Assembly: GCA_040080965.1 (NCBI GenBank)
Contig: JBEBHH010000001.1
Coordinates: 62,001 to 126,000, forward strand
Source: SHZI01 sp040080965
GTDB taxonomy: Bacteria; Pseudomonadota; Gammaproteobacteria; Steroidobacterales; GCA-2729495
Direction of reading: 5' to 3'
Length of the DNA stretch: 64,000 nt
Shown here: piece by piece, positions 48,151 through 58,131 of the stretch
How positions within the stretch are numbered: position 1 is the first letter of the stretch
Layout of the letters: every line of letters starts with the position of its first letter
The notes under the pieces: generated by a model
The model's database searches: none
Told to the model about the DNA's origin: nothing
Seen by the model: the letters and a program-made list of their open reading frames with translations, nothing else
Program-made: the position numbers and the translations under genes

Positions 48151-50106
48151 ATGGAGCGAATGTACCTCGCAATAGTCCTTTGTCCGCTGGTTGCCGCGCT
48201 TGCGGCTGGCCTGTTCGGCCGGCAGATTGGCCGCGCGGGGGCGCACACCGTCACCATCCTTGGCGTTGGCGCGTCCTTCGTCATGTCTGTTCTGGTGCTG
48301 AAGGCCCAGTGGCTGGACGGGGCTCCCTCATTCAACGGCGCGGTCTATACCTGGGCTGTTGTCGATGGCGTCACGATGGACGTCGGTTTCCTGGTGGACC
48401 GGTTGACCGCCCTGATGATGGTCGTCGTCACTTCCGTCTCCCTGATGGTGCACGTCTACACGATCGGCTACATGCACGACGATCCTGGTTACCAGCGATT
48501 CTTCAGCTACATCTCGCTGTTCACCTTTGCCATGCTTACCCTCGTCATGGCCAACAACTTCATGCAGCTGTTCTTCGGCTGGGAGGCGGTTGGCCTGGTG
48601 TCCTACCTGCTCATCGGCTTCTGGTACACGCGGCCCACAGCCATCTTTGCCAACATGAAGGCCTTCCTGGTCAACAGGGTGGGGGATTTCGGCTTCATCC
48701 TCGGCATCTCACTGATCCTCATGGCCACCGGCAGCCTCGATTACGCCGAGGTGTTTGCCAAGGCGCCGGAGGTCAGCACACAGACGATCGAAGTCTGGTC
48801 TGGCACACCCTGGTCGGTAATGACGGTGGCGTGCATCCTCCTGTTCATCGGCGCAATGGGCAAGTCTGCCCAGATGCCGCTGCACGTCTGGCTGCCTGAC
48901 TCGATGGAGGGCCCGACGCCGATCTCGGCCCTCATTCATGCCGCCACGATGGTCACGGCCGGCGTGTTCATGGTGGTGCGTATGTCGCCGCTGTTCGAGT
49001 ACTCGGACACTGCCTTGTCGGTCGTACTCGTGATTGGAGCCACGACGGCATTGTTCACTGGCTTCCTGGGCGTCGTGCAGAACGACATCAAGCGCGTGGT
49101 GGCCTATTCCACGCTGTCCCAGCTGGGCTACATGACCGCCGCGCTCGGCGCATCGGCCTATGCCGCCGGCGTGTTTCACCTGATGACCCACGCGTTCTTC
49201 AAGGCGTTGCTGTTCCTCGCCGCCGGGTCCGTGATCATCGCCATGCATCACGAGCAGGACATCCGCAAGATGGGTGGCTTGAAGAAGTACCTCCCGGTCA
49301 CCTGGCTCACCAGCCTCGTCGGGACGCTTTCGCTGATCGGCTTTCCGGGATTCTCCGGCTTCTTCTCCAAGGACGCCCTCATCGAGGCAGTTGGCCACGC
49401 CGGGCGGGCAGGGGCGACCTACGCCTGGTGGTGCCTGATGATCGGCGTGTTCGTGACGGCGCTCTATTCTTTCCGGATGTACTTCCTGGTCTTCCACGGG
49501 CCGGAGCGCATGGATGCGGAAACCAGGGCGCACCTGCACGAATCGCCCTGGGTCGTTACGGTGCCCCTGATCCTGCTCGCCATCCCGTCCGTCATTATTG
49601 GCTTGCTGACGATCCAGCCGGTTGTGTTCGGTGACTACTTCGGCCCGGCAATCAAGGTGCTGGAAGCAAACGACGTGCTCGGCGAGCTGGCCGCCGAATT
49701 CCACGGTCCCTGGGCTTACATCGTTCACGCCTTCTCGGCGCCGGTGCCTTACCTGGCGCTGGCCGGCGCCGTGACGGCCTGGTATCTCTACCTTCGCCGC
49801 CCGGGGCTGGCCGAGACGATCAGACTGCGCCTTGGATGGCTCCATTCGCTGCTGGTCAACAAGTACTACTTCGATGATTTCAACCAGAAGGTCCTGGCCC
49901 GCGGCAGCGTCGGTCTGGGAAACGCCTTCTGGCGCTTCGGCGATGTCGCCATCATCGACGGCGGGCTGGTGAATGGCAGTGCCCGCCTGGTCGGCTGGGC
50001 TTCGCAGGTCGCCCGTCAGCTGCAGAGTGGCTACCTGTACCACTATGCGTTCGCCATGATCATCGGCCTTGCCGTGCTGGTGGGCTGGATCCTCTTGGGT
50101 GCGTGA
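48151..50106 (+). CDS. nuoL: NADH-quinone oxidoreductase subunit L
   Basis: 651 residues. Distal Mrp-antiporter-like proton pump with about 16 helices and the long lateral helix at the C-terminus. Landmarks: LFFGWEAVGLVSYLLIGFWY (channel Glu), MGKSAQMPLHVWLPDSMEGPTPISALIHAATMVTAG (Lys and His of the channel) and FKALLFLAAGSVIIAMHHEQDIRKMGG. It starts four bp after nuoK. Confidence 0.98.
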   Translation: MERMYLAIVLCPLVAALAAGLFGRQIGRAGAHTVTILGVGASFVMSVLVLKAQWLDGAPSFNGAVYTWAVVDGVTMDVGFLVDRLTALMMVVVTSVSLMVHVYTIGYMHDDPGYQRFFSYISLFTFAMLTLVMANNFMQLFFGWEAVGLVSYLLIGFWYTRPTAIFANMKAFLVNRVGDFGFILGISLILMATGSLDYAEVFAKAPEVSTQTIEVWSGTPWSVMTVACILLFIGAMGKSAQMPLHVWLPDSMEGPTPISALIHAATMVTAGVFMVVRMSPLFEYSDTALSVVLVIGATTALFTGFLGVVQNDIKRVVAYSTLSQLGYMTAALGASAYAAGVFHLMTHAFFKALLFLAAGSVIIAMHHEQDIRKMGGLKKYLPVTWLTSLVGTLSLIGFPGFSGFFSKDALIEAVGHAGRAGATYAWWCLMIGVFVTALYSFRMYFLVFHGPERMDAETRAHLHESPWVVTVPLILLAIPSVIIGLLTIQPVVFGDYFGPAIKVLEANDVLGELAAEFHGPWAYIVHAFSAPVPYLALAGAVTAWYLYLRRPGLAETIRLRLGWLHSLLVNKYYFDDFNQKVLARGSVGLGNAFWRFGDVAIIDGGLVNGSARLVGWASQVARQLQSGYLYHYAFAMIIGLAVLVGWILLGA

Positions 50107-50122
50107 TCTGGTGAGCGGTTTG

Positions 50123-51673
50123 ATGATCGGGAACATGTTTGGACTGGGCACCCTGAGTGTCCTCATCTTCCTGCCGATTCTCGGCGGCCTGCTGCTGCTG
50201 GCACTCGGACGGAAGGAGGGCTCCGCACCGGGCTGGCGCGTCGACCGCCTGCTCGCTCTCGGCATATCCGTACTTACGTTCGTGCTCAGCCTGCCCCTGT
50301 GGACTCAATTTGATTCCGCTACGGCCAGCATGCAATTCGTCGAGCGGGCCCCCTGGATCCGCTCCTTCAACGTGGAGTACTTCCTCGGTGTCGACGGTTT
50401 CTCGATGCCCCTGATCCTGCTGACGACCTTCCTCACTCCGGTCGTAGTCCTGGCCGGCTGGGAAGTGATCGAGAAGCGGACTGCCCAGTACTTCGCCGCC
50501 TTCCTGATTCTCGAGGGACTCATGGTCGGCGTCTTCGCCGCACTCGATGGCCTGCTGTTCTACGTTTTCTGGGAGGCCATGCTGGTCCCGATGTTCATCA
50601 TCATCGGGGTCTGGGGCGGAGAGCGCAGGGTCTACGCGACCGTCAAGTTCTTCCTGTATACGTTCCTGGGTTCGGTATTCATGCTGGTCGCGCTGATCTA
50701 CATGTACCTGAAGTCGGGTAGTTACAGCATCCTGGATTTCCAGGCCCTTCCGCTCACCCTCACCGAGCAGACATTCATTTTCCTCGCTTTCCTGTTCGCC
50801 TTTGCGGTGAAGGTGCCGATGTGGCCGGTCCATACATGGCTGCCTGACGCCCACGTGGAGGCGCCCACCGGCGGATCGGTCATCCTGGCGGCGGTGCTGC
50901 TGAAGATGGGAGGCTACGGATTCATCCGCTTCAGCCTGCCCATCACACCAGACGCCAGCGGTGAACTGGCGTGGCTCATGATCACGCTGTCGCTCGTAGC
51001 CGTCGTCTATATCGGACTGGTGGCGCTGGTCCAGAAGGACATGAAGAAGCTGATTGCCTATTCATCAATTGCCCACATGGGCTTTGTGACCCTGGGCTTC
51101 TTTCTCGCTTGGTCCATCCTGGGCCGGACCGGCTCTGAGTCGGGCATTGCCATGGGCCTGTCCGGCGGCATGTTCCAGATGATTTCCCACGGCTTCGTGT
51201 CCGGCGCGTTGTTCCTCTGTGTCGGGGTGATGTACGACCGCCTTCACAGCCGCCAGATCGATGCCTACGGTGGCGTGGTCAATACCATGCCGAAGTTCGC
51301 TGCTTTCATGGTGCTGTTCGCCCTGGCCAATGCCGGACTCCCAGGCACGTCGGGCTTCGTTGGTGAGTTCCTGGTGATCCTGGCCGCGTTCAAGGCCGGC
51401 TTCTGGTACGCGTTCCTAGCGGCCAGCACACTGATCCTCGGTGCTGCCTACACTCTCTGGCTGGTTAAACGAGTCATATTCGGCGCGGTCGCCAACGAGG
51501 GAGTCGCTGGCCTTACCGATGCGTCCTTCCGCGAGTTGCTGGTGCTGGCTCTGGTAGCCGCCGGGGTGCTCGGCCTGGGCCTCTGGCCCGCGCCGCTGGC
51601 TGACGTGATGTCGGCGAGCATCGACAATCTGGTCAACCAGATCACCCACTCCAAACTGCAGGCGGGCCTATGA
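50123..51673 (+). CDS. nuoM: NADH-quinone oxidoreductase subunit M
   Basis: About 516 residues, 14 helices, antiporter-like. Landmarks: FYVFWEAMLVPMFIIIGVWGG with channel Glu, FAVKVPMWPVHTWLPDAHVEAPTGGSVILA with Lys and His, and KKLIAYSSIAHMGFV. The exact start is uncertain: GTG at 50111, ATG at 50123 and ATG at 50135 are all in frame. Its stop overlaps the nuoN ATG. Confidence 0.96.
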   Translation: MIGNMFGLGTLSVLIFLPILGGLLLLALGRKEGSAPGWRVDRLLALGISVLTFVLSLPLWTQFDSATASMQFVERAPWIRSFNVEYFLGVDGFSMPLILLTTFLTPVVVLAGWEVIEKRTAQYFAAFLILEGLMVGVFAALDGLLFYVFWEAMLVPMFIIIGVWGGERRVYATVKFFLYTFLGSVFMLVALIYMYLKSGSYSILDFQALPLTLTEQTFIFLAFLFAFAVKVPMWPVHTWLPDAHVEAPTGGSVILAAVLLKMGGYGFIRFSLPITPDASGELAWLMITLSLVAVVYIGLVALVQKDMKKLIAYSSIAHMGFVTLGFFLAWSILGRTGSESGIAMGLSGGMFQMISHGFVSGALFLCVGVMYDRLHSRQIDAYGGVVNTMPKFAAFMVLFALANAGLPGTSGFVGEFLVILAAFKAGFWYAFLAASTLILGAAYTLWLVKRVIFGAVANEGVAGLTDASFRELLVLALVAAGVLGLGLWPAPLADVMSASIDNLVNQITHSKLQAGL

Positions 51674-53127
51674 ACCCCATGGCTCAGGACCTGATCACCA
51701 TCTGGCCGGAGATGCTGCTGGCCGGTGGACTTTGTCTGGTGCTGGTCGCCGACATGTTCCTCCGGGAGACGCAACGCGACGTGACCTACGTGCTCACCAT
51801 CCTCCTGCTGGCGGGAGTCGCCTGGGCCCTCCTGGGCCTGCCTTCCGCCCCGGCGGAGGCCGGGAGGACGGCCCTTGCCTTCGGTGGTTCGTTCATCAGC
51901 GATCCCCTGAGCCGGGTCCTGAAGCTCTTTGCCGTAGCAGCTGTGGCCACCGTGTTTCTGTACTCCCGGCCCTACCTGCGGGCCCGCGGGTTGCATCATG
52001 GGGAGTTCTATGTGCTGGGGCTGTTCGGTTTGCTGGGCATTCTCGTCCTGGCGTCCAGCTACAGCCTGCTGGTCAGCTACCTGGGGCTCGAGCTGCTGTC
52101 GCTCAGCCTCTACGCGATGGTCGCCTTCAACCGTGACTCGCCAATCGCTGCCGAGGCAGCGATGAAGTACTTCGTGCTGGGTGCGATTGCCTCGGGAACC
52201 CTGCTCTACGGCATGTCACTGGTCTATGGGATCACAGGCAGCATCAATATCGGTGAGCTGCAGGCCACCACGGGGAGCGCCGAGGCGGCTTCGCCGATGC
52301 TCTGGGTCGGGATCGCGTTCCTGGTTGCCGGGGTTGCCTTCAAGTTTGGCGCCGTGCCTTTTCACATGTGGGTGCCTGACGTTTACCAGGGCGCGCCGAC
52401 TGCCGTGACTCTCTACGTAGGCACGGCGCCGAAGCTGGGTGCCCTGGCTCTGGCGATCCGGATACTCGTCGAGGGCCTGCCCGCCGTGGGCGACCTCTGG
52501 CAATTGATGCTTGCCGCCCTCGCGGTCCTGTCGCTGGTGCTGGGCAACGTGGCCGCTATCGCCCAGACCAACCTGAAGCGCATGCTGGCGTACTCGACGA
52601 TTGCCCACGTGGGCTTCATTCTCCTCGGTTTCGTGGCGGGTACGCCCGAAGGTATCCAGGCTGCGCTGTTCTATACGCTGGTCTACGTGATCATGGCGGC
52701 GGGAACCTTCGGTTTCCTGGTCCTGCTGAGCAGCCGGGGCGAGGAGGTGGAGGAACTGGATGATCTCCGCGGCCTCTGGCAGCGCAGCCCCTGGTTTGCC
52801 CTGATGATGGTCCTGCTCATGGTCAGCATGATCGGCGTGCCCCCGCTGGCGGGGTTCTATGCAAAGTGGTGGGTCCTGTCAGCCCTCCTGGAAGCGGACC
52901 ACGTGGGCCTCGCCCTGGTGGCGCTGGTGGCCTCCGTCATTGGCGCCTATTACTACCTGCGCGTGATCCGGTTAATGCTGTTTGACGATGGCGGCCATGC
53001 CAGCGCAGCGGGGGTGCCCCTGGATGTGCGGGTGGTCCTGAGCGTCAATGCCCTGCTCCTGGTGCTCATCGGGCTGCTGCCCGACCGGCTGCTGGAGCTC
53101 TGCGCCCGGGCCGCCGCCCTGATCTGA
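51670..53127 (+). CDS. nuoN: NADH-quinone oxidoreductase subunit N
   Basis: 485 residues, 14 helices, the antiporter-like subunit nearest the quinone module. Landmarks: VSYLGLELLSLSLYAMVAF, AFKFGAVPFHMWVPDVYQGAPTAVTLYV and LKRMLAYSTIAHVGFILLG. It overlaps nuoM by four bases and is the last gene of the fourteen-gene operon. Confidence 0.98.
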   Translation: MNPMAQDLITIWPEMLLAGGLCLVLVADMFLRETQRDVTYVLTILLLAGVAWALLGLPSAPAEAGRTALAFGGSFISDPLSRVLKLFAVAAVATVFLYSRPYLRARGLHHGEFYVLGLFGLLGILVLASSYSLLVSYLGLELLSLSLYAMVAFNRDSPIAAEAAMKYFVLGAIASGTLLYGMSLVYGITGSINIGELQATTGSAEAASPMLWVGIAFLVAGVAFKFGAVPFHMWVPDVYQGAPTAVTLYVGTAPKLGALALAIRILVEGLPAVGDLWQLMLAALAVLSLVLGNVAAIAQTNLKRMLAYSTIAHVGFILLGFVAGTPEGIQAALFYTLVYVIMAAGTFGFLVLLSSRGEEVEELDDLRGLWQRSPWFALMMVLLMVSMIGVPPLAGFYAKWWVLSALLEADHVGLALVALVASVIGAYYYLRVIRLMLFDDGGHASAAGVPLDVRVVLSVNALLLVLIGLLPDRLLELCARAAALI

Positions 53128-53162
53128 GACCTGCCCGGGCCGGGGCGGTTTCCGTCGCGTGG

Positions 53163-53191
53163 TTGCTACAACGGATGTAAGTGGCTACTAT
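53163..53191 (+). promoter_or_regulatory. Sigma-70 promoter of tRNA-fMet
   Basis: TTGCTA (53163-53168), 17 bases, TACTAT (53186-53191), then a GC-rich discriminator TCGCGCC typical of stringently controlled stable-RNA promoters. The start near 53198 leaves a 9-base leader for RNase P. Confidence 0.6.
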
Positions 53192-53206
53192 TCGCGCCTG
53201 CGCGGG

Positions 53207-53283
<77 letters not shown>

Positions 53284-53295
53284 ACTATCAGCTAG

Positions 53296-53325
53296 AAATA
53301 GCCCCGCACGGGGCTATTTTGTTTT
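53296..53325 (+). terminator. Intrinsic terminator after tRNA-fMet
   Basis: AAATAGCCCC, loop GCAC, GGGGCTATTT, followed by TGTTTT. Strong stem with a T-rich tail. Confidence 0.85.
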
Positions 53326-53417
53326 GCGGCACGGGTGATTGCGGTCCACGGCAGTCGTCCCCACGTCAGGGGTCTGCTGCCATTACCCGGCGCGTCGCCA
53401 GAGTGAGAGCAGCATCA

Positions 53418-53446
53418 GTGGGCCTATGGCCCATTTTTTGTTTTTG
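53418..53446 (+). terminator. Second intrinsic terminator (attenuator) before rimP
   Basis: TGGGCC, loop TAT, GGCCCA, then TTTTTTGTTTTT. It ends about 28 bp before the rimP ATG, so transcripts from the tRNA promoter must pass two terminators to reach rimP-nusA-infB. Confidence 0.85.
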
Positions 53447-53473
53447 GCTTTCGGACCTGGGTGACGGGCGGGA

Positions 53474-53980
53474 ATGAGCAAGTCGAAGGCGCAAATGGTT
53501 GCTCTGCTGGAGCCAGCCGTCGAGGCCCTGGGCTACGAGCTTGTCGACCTGGAGCTGAATTTCAGCGGCCGACGTGGGGTCCTGCGGTTGTACATAGACC
53601 GCCTGGGCGCTGCCGATGAGCCGGCCAATGCAGGGCCGGCAGAAGGGCCGCGCGGTGATGGCATACGTGTCGAGGATTGCGAAGCGGTCAGCCGGCAGGT
53701 CAGCGCGGTGCTGGACGTCGAAGACCCGATCGGGCGGGACTATGATCTCGAGGTTTCGTCGCCAGGCCTGGACCGGAAGCTGGTCAAGCCGGCACATTTC
53801 GACCGGTTTGCCGGGCAGGGTGTGCAGGGTCGCTTCCGGAAAGTGCTCGACGGGCGGCGGCGCTTCACGGGAACTCTGGTCGAACGGAGTGGTACGTCGG
53901 TAACGATCCGGGTCGACGATACCGACCTGACGGTGCCCATGGAGGATCTGGAAGTCATCCGGCTGGTGCCGGAGTACTGA
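53474..53980 (+). CDS. rimP: Ribosome maturation factor RimP
   Basis: 168 residues. It is needed for 30S subunit maturation. LLEPAVEALGYELVDLEL at the start and DYDLEVSSPGLDRKLVKPAHFDRFAGQ are characteristic. An insertion (GAADEPANAGPAEGPRGDG) lies between the first strands and VEDCEAVSRQVSAVLDVEDPI. The ATG has GGGCGGGA directly upstream. First protein gene of rimP-nusA-infB-rbfA-truB. Confidence 0.95.
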   Translation: MSKSKAQMVALLEPAVEALGYELVDLELNFSGRRGVLRLYIDRLGAADEPANAGPAEGPRGDGIRVEDCEAVSRQVSAVLDVEDPIGRDYDLEVSSPGLDRKLVKPAHFDRFAGQGVQGRFRKVLDGRRRFTGTLVERSGTSVTIRVDDTDLTVPMEDLEVIRLVPEY

Positions 53981-53994
53981 AGGTAGACAGGTTT

Positions 53995-55500
53995 ATGAAC
54001 AAAGAAATTCTGATGGTGGCCGAGGCCGTCTCCAACGAGAAGGGCGTCGACCAGGAAATCATCTTCGATGCGCTGGAGTCCGCTCTGGCGTCGGCGACGC
54101 GCAAGCGTTATGGCGATGATGTGGACGTTCGCGTCAGCATCAACCGCGACACCGGTGACTACGACACGTTCCGGCGCTGGAAGGTCTTTGCTGACGAGTC
54201 CACCGAACTCGAGAATCCCGAGCGTGAGTTGCGCATGATCGACGCAACCGACGTCGATCCCAAGGCCGAGCCGGGCGGTTATGTCGAGCAGTCGATTCCC
54301 TCGGTGGACTTTGGCCGAATTGCCGCCCAGACGGCCAAGCAGGTCATCGTCCAGAAGGTGCGCGAAGCCGAGCGCAAGAAGGTTGTCGAGGAATTCCAGG
54401 GTCGTGTCGGCCAGTTGCTGTCGGGTGTCGTCAAGCGGGTCGACCGCAATGGCGTCTACGTTGACCTTGGCGCCAATGCCGAGGGCTTCATCCCCCGCGA
54501 GAGCATGATGCCGCGCGAGCCTGTGCGTCCCCAGGACAGGATCAAGGCACTCCTGCGCGAAGTCCGGTCCGAGCCGCGGGGCCCGCAGCTGTTCCTGACC
54601 AGGACGTCGCCCCAGTTCCTGCTCGAGCTGTTCAAGATCGAGGTGCCCGAGGTGGGCCAGGGGCTGATCGAGATCCTGGGTGCCGCGCGGGACCCCGGCC
54701 TGCGCGCCAAGATTGCGGTGAAGAGCAACGACCGGCGCATTGATCCCGTTGGTGCCTGCGTGGGCATGCGCGGTTCGCGGGTGCAGGCGGTATCGAACGA
54801 GCTGGCCGGCGAACGGGTGGACATCATCCTGTGGAATGAAAGTCCCGCCCAGTTCGTCATCAACGCCATGTCGCCGGCCGAGGTCAGCTCCATCGTCGTG
54901 GACGAGGAGAAGCACAGCATGGATCTGGCCGTCCAGGAGGACAAGTTGTCCCAGGCCATTGGTCGTGGCGGCCAGAACATCCGTCTTGCCAGCGAGCTCA
55001 CCGGCTGGGAACTCAACGTGATGACCGAAGCGGCGGCCGAGGAAAAGAGCGAGAAGGAGTCCCGCGCCCTTCTGGAGCTGTTCATGCAGAAGCTGGACGT
55101 GGACGAGGAGGTTGCACTCATCCTCGTGCAGGAGGGGTTCTCCAGCATCGAGGAAGTCGCCTACGTGCCCACGAACGAGCTGCTTGGTATCGAGGAGTTC
55201 GATCAGGGTATCGTCGACGAGCTGCGCAATCGCGCCCGTGACGTCCTCATCACCCAGGCAATCCAGAGCGAGGAGACTGTCGATAAGGCACCGCCGGCTG
55301 AAGACCTGCTCAGCCTGGATGGCATGGATCCCGCGCTCGCGGCGCAGCTCGCGGCCCGTGGCATCCGTACGCGCGACGACCTGGCCGAGCAGGCCATCGA
55401 CGACCTCGAAGGCATCGAAGGCCTGGATAACGAGCGTTCCGCAAAGTTGATCATGGCTGCGCGGGCGCATTGGTTCGACCAGCAGGAGGCGACGGGTTGA
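53995..55500 (+). CDS. nusA: Transcription termination/antitermination factor NusA
   Basis: 501 residues. It binds RNA polymerase and controls pausing, termination and antitermination. N-terminal polymerase-binding domain, S1 domain (LLSGVVKRVDRNGVYVDLGANAEGFIPRE), two KH domains (IDPVGACVGMRGSRVQAVSNEL and QAIGRGGQNIRLASELTGW) and two C-terminal acidic repeats are all present, the gammaproteobacterial layout. It starts 14 bp after rimP. The tandem terminators upstream of rimP are possible autoregulatory targets. Confidence 0.98.
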   Translation: MNKEILMVAEAVSNEKGVDQEIIFDALESALASATRKRYGDDVDVRVSINRDTGDYDTFRRWKVFADESTELENPERELRMIDATDVDPKAEPGGYVEQSIPSVDFGRIAAQTAKQVIVQKVREAERKKVVEEFQGRVGQLLSGVVKRVDRNGVYVDLGANAEGFIPRESMMPREPVRPQDRIKALLREVRSEPRGPQLFLTRTSPQFLLELFKIEVPEVGQGLIEILGAARDPGLRAKIAVKSNDRRIDPVGACVGMRGSRVQAVSNELAGERVDIILWNESPAQFVINAMSPAEVSSIVVDEEKHSMDLAVQEDKLSQAIGRGGQNIRLASELTGWELNVMTEAAAEEKSEKESRALLELFMQKLDVDEEVALILVQEGFSSIEEVAYVPTNELLGIEEFDQGIVDELRNRARDVLITQAIQSEETVDKAPPAEDLLSLDGMDPALAAQLAARGIRTRDDLAEQAIDDLEGIEGLDNERSAKLIMAARAHWFDQQEATG

Positions 55501-55534
55501 TAGCCCGTTCCTTGGCACCTCGCGGAGTATCACT

Positions 55535-58096
55535 ATGTCGGACGTGACTATTGCCCAGTTCGCTGACGTACTGAAGATCCCGGTCGAAAAGCTGATCAGC
55601 CAGCTCGACGAGGCTGGTATTGCCGTTCGCGGGGCCGACGACGTCATCAGTGACGACGCAAAGCGCGAATTGCTGACCCACCTGCGTCGCGCACACGGCC
55701 ACGACGAGGGTGCGGCAGCCGCCTCCCCGCGCAAAATCACGCTCAGCCGCCGCTCCCAGTCGGAAATCAAGGTGGCGAGCGCCCAGGGCAGGGCGAAGAC
55801 CGTCACGGTCGAGGTTCGGCGGAAGCGCACCTATGTGAATCGTGACGTCCTGGAGCAGGAGAACAAGGTCCAGCAGGATGAGCTGGATCGGCAGCGCCAG
55901 GAAGAGCAGACCAAGCTCGACAAGGAGCGTGCCGACCGGGATGCCGTCGAGAGGGCGGAGCGGGAGAAGCGCGAGAAGGAACTGGCTGACGCCGAGGCCG
56001 TGCGCAAGGCCGAGGAAGAGGCCCGGCGCACAGCCGAGCAGGCCGTCAAGGACGGCGAGAAGAACCGCCTTCAAGACGAGATCCGGAAGCGGGATTCCGA
56101 GGCCCGGGCCCGCAAGGATGCCGCCAGCAAGCGGGACGTCCGTCGCGAGGTCGTCGAGGAACTGGTCAGCGTTACCGAGGATGAGGTTCCGGAGGAGAAG
56201 CCTGCGCTGGTCGGGCGCCAGGAGTTGCACGTATCTGCCGACGTCAGTGGCCGGCGGAAAAAGAAGAAGTCCCGGCGTCGCTCTGTATCGGTGCAGGTCG
56301 ATTCGAGCCGCCACGGCTTTGAGCGGCCAACCGCGCCCGTCATCCGTGAAGTGCCGATTCCAGAGACCATCAAGGTCGGCGAACTCGCTCAGCGCATGGC
56401 CGTCAAGTCGAACGACGTGATCCGGTCCCTGATGAAGCTGGGTGTGATGGCCACCATCAACCAGGCCATCGATCAGGATACTGCCGCCCTCGTCGTGGAG
56501 GAACTTGGCCACACTGCCAAGCTTGTGCAGGACGCCGATCTGGAACAGACCCTCATTCCCACGGCGGAAGAGGACGCCGGCGAAGCAGTCCCGCGGCCCC
56601 CCGTGGTCACGATCATGGGCCACGTCGACCACGGCAAGACGTCGCTCCTCGACTACATCCGGCGCACCAAGATCGCGGCGGGCGAGGCCGGCGGCATCAC
56701 CCAGCACATCGGCGCCTATCACGTGGAGACGCCGAAGGGCCTGATCACGTTCCTGGACACGCCTGGTCATGCGGCATTTACTGCAATGCGCGCCCGTGGA
56801 GCCCAGGTTACGGATATCGTGGTGCTGGTCGTGGCCGCCGACGATGGTGTCATGCCGCAGACCGAGGAGGCCATCCAGCACGCCAAGGCTGCAGATGTGC
56901 CGATCATCGTTGCGGTCAACAAGGTCGACAAGAGCAGCGCCGATCCTGACCGGGTGCGCAACGAACTCAGCGCGAAGGGAGTGATTCCCGAGGAGTGGGG
57001 CGGCGATACGCTGTTCGTGAACGTGTCTGCTCAGACAGGTCAGGGCATCGATCAGCTCCTGGATTCCATCCTCCTGCAGTCAGAACTGCTCGAGCTGCGG
57101 GCAGTTGCGGACGGTCGCGCTGCAGGCGTGGTTCTCGAGTCCAGCCTCGAAAAGGGCAGGGGCGCCGTTTCGACGATCCTCGTCACCCGCGGCAAGCTTC
57201 GCCTCGGCGACGCGTTGCTCGCTGGCCAGGAATACGGTCGTGTGCGGGCAATGACCAACGAATCTGGCGCCGCGGTTACCGAGGCTGGCCCGTCCCAGCC
57301 CGTGTCCGTCCTTGGCTTGTCCGGCACGCCGAATGCAGGAGACGACGCGCTGGTCCTCGAGGACGAACGCAAGGCGCGCGACCTCGCGCAGTTCCGCCTG
57401 AGCCGCACCCGTGACGTCAAGCTGGCTCAGCAGCAGTCTGCCAAGCTGGAAGACGTTTTCAGCCAGCTCGAGGCATCGCAGATCAAGACGCTTCCGATCC
57501 TGATCAAGGCCGACGTGCAGGGCAGTGCCGAAGCCCTCAAGGACGCCATGAACAAGCTCGCCCACGAGGAAGTGAACGTCAAGGTCATCGGTTCGAGCGT
57601 CGGAGCCGTAACCGCGTCGGACGTTACCCTGGCTGCGGCCTCGAAGGCGATCATCATTGCCTTCAACGTTCGGGCGGATGGTGCCGGGCGCGATGCAATC
57701 AAGGAAACCGGGGTCGACGTCCGCTATTACGGCATCATCTACGAGGCTCTCGACGACGTGAAGCGCGCCATAACCGGCATGCTGTCGCCGATCGTCCGCG
57801 ATCAGATCGTCGGCCTGGCCGAGGTGCGGGACGTTTTCCGGTCGCCGAAGTTCGGCAACATCGCCGGGTGCCTTGTCATCGATGGCTACGTCAAGCGCAA
57901 CAACCCGATTCGCGTCTTGCGCAACAACACCGTCATCTACGAGGGCGAACTCGAGTCCCTCCGGCGATTCAAGGATGACGTCGGTGAAGTGCGGGCGGGC
58001 ACCGAGTGCGGCATTGGCGTGCGGAACTATGACGATGTGAAGCCGGGTGACCAGATCGAATGCTATGAACGGGTCACGATTGACCGGACCTCCTAG
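55535..58096 (+). CDS. infB: Translation initiation factor IF-2
   Basis: 853 residues. It brings initiator tRNA to the 30S subunit. An N-terminal IF2_N domain (MSDVTIAQFADVLKIPVEKLI) is followed by a highly charged coiled coil (about 105-200), a second IF2_N copy (IKVGELAQRMAVKSNDVIRSLM), then the GTPase with G1 GHVDHGKT (362-369), DTPGHAAF and NKVD. The C-terminal fMet-tRNA-binding domain is complete. Shorter than E. coli IF2 (890). The ATG follows nusA by 34 bp. Confidence 0.98.
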   Translation: MSDVTIAQFADVLKIPVEKLISQLDEAGIAVRGADDVISDDAKRELLTHLRRAHGHDEGAAAASPRKITLSRRSQSEIKVASAQGRAKTVTVEVRRKRTYVNRDVLEQENKVQQDELDRQRQEEQTKLDKERADRDAVERAEREKREKELADAEAVRKAEEEARRTAEQAVKDGEKNRLQDEIRKRDSEARARKDAASKRDVRREVVEELVSVTEDEVPEEKPALVGRQELHVSADVSGRRKKKKSRRRSVSVQVDSSRHGFERPTAPVIREVPIPETIKVGELAQRMAVKSNDVIRSLMKLGVMATINQAIDQDTAALVVEELGHTAKLVQDADLEQTLIPTAEEDAGEAVPRPPVVTIMGHVDHGKTSLLDYIRRTKIAAGEAGGITQHIGAYHVETPKGLITFLDTPGHAAFTAMRARGAQVTDIVVLVVAADDGVMPQTEEAIQHAKAADVPIIVAVNKVDKSSADPDRVRNELSAKGVIPEEWGGDTLFVNVSAQTGQGIDQLLDSILLQSELLELRAVADGRAAGVVLESSLEKGRGAVSTILVTRGKLRLGDALLAGQEYGRVRAMTNESGAAVTEAGPSQPVSVLGLSGTPNAGDDALVLEDERKARDLAQFRLSRTRDVKLAQQQSAKLEDVFSQLEASQIKTLPILIKADVQGSAEALKDAMNKLAHEEVNVKVIGSSVGAVTASDVTLAAASKAIIIAFNVRADGAGRDAIKETGVDVRYYGIIYEALDDVKRAITGMLSPIVRDQIVGLAEVRDVFRSPKFGNIAGCLVIDGYVKRNNPIRVLRNNTVIYEGELESLRRFKDDVGEVRAGTECGIGVRNYDDVKPGDQIECYERVTIDRTS

Positions 58097-58131
58097 CCGC
58101 AGGGGCCCGTCCCCGAAAGCTGGTTTCAACC

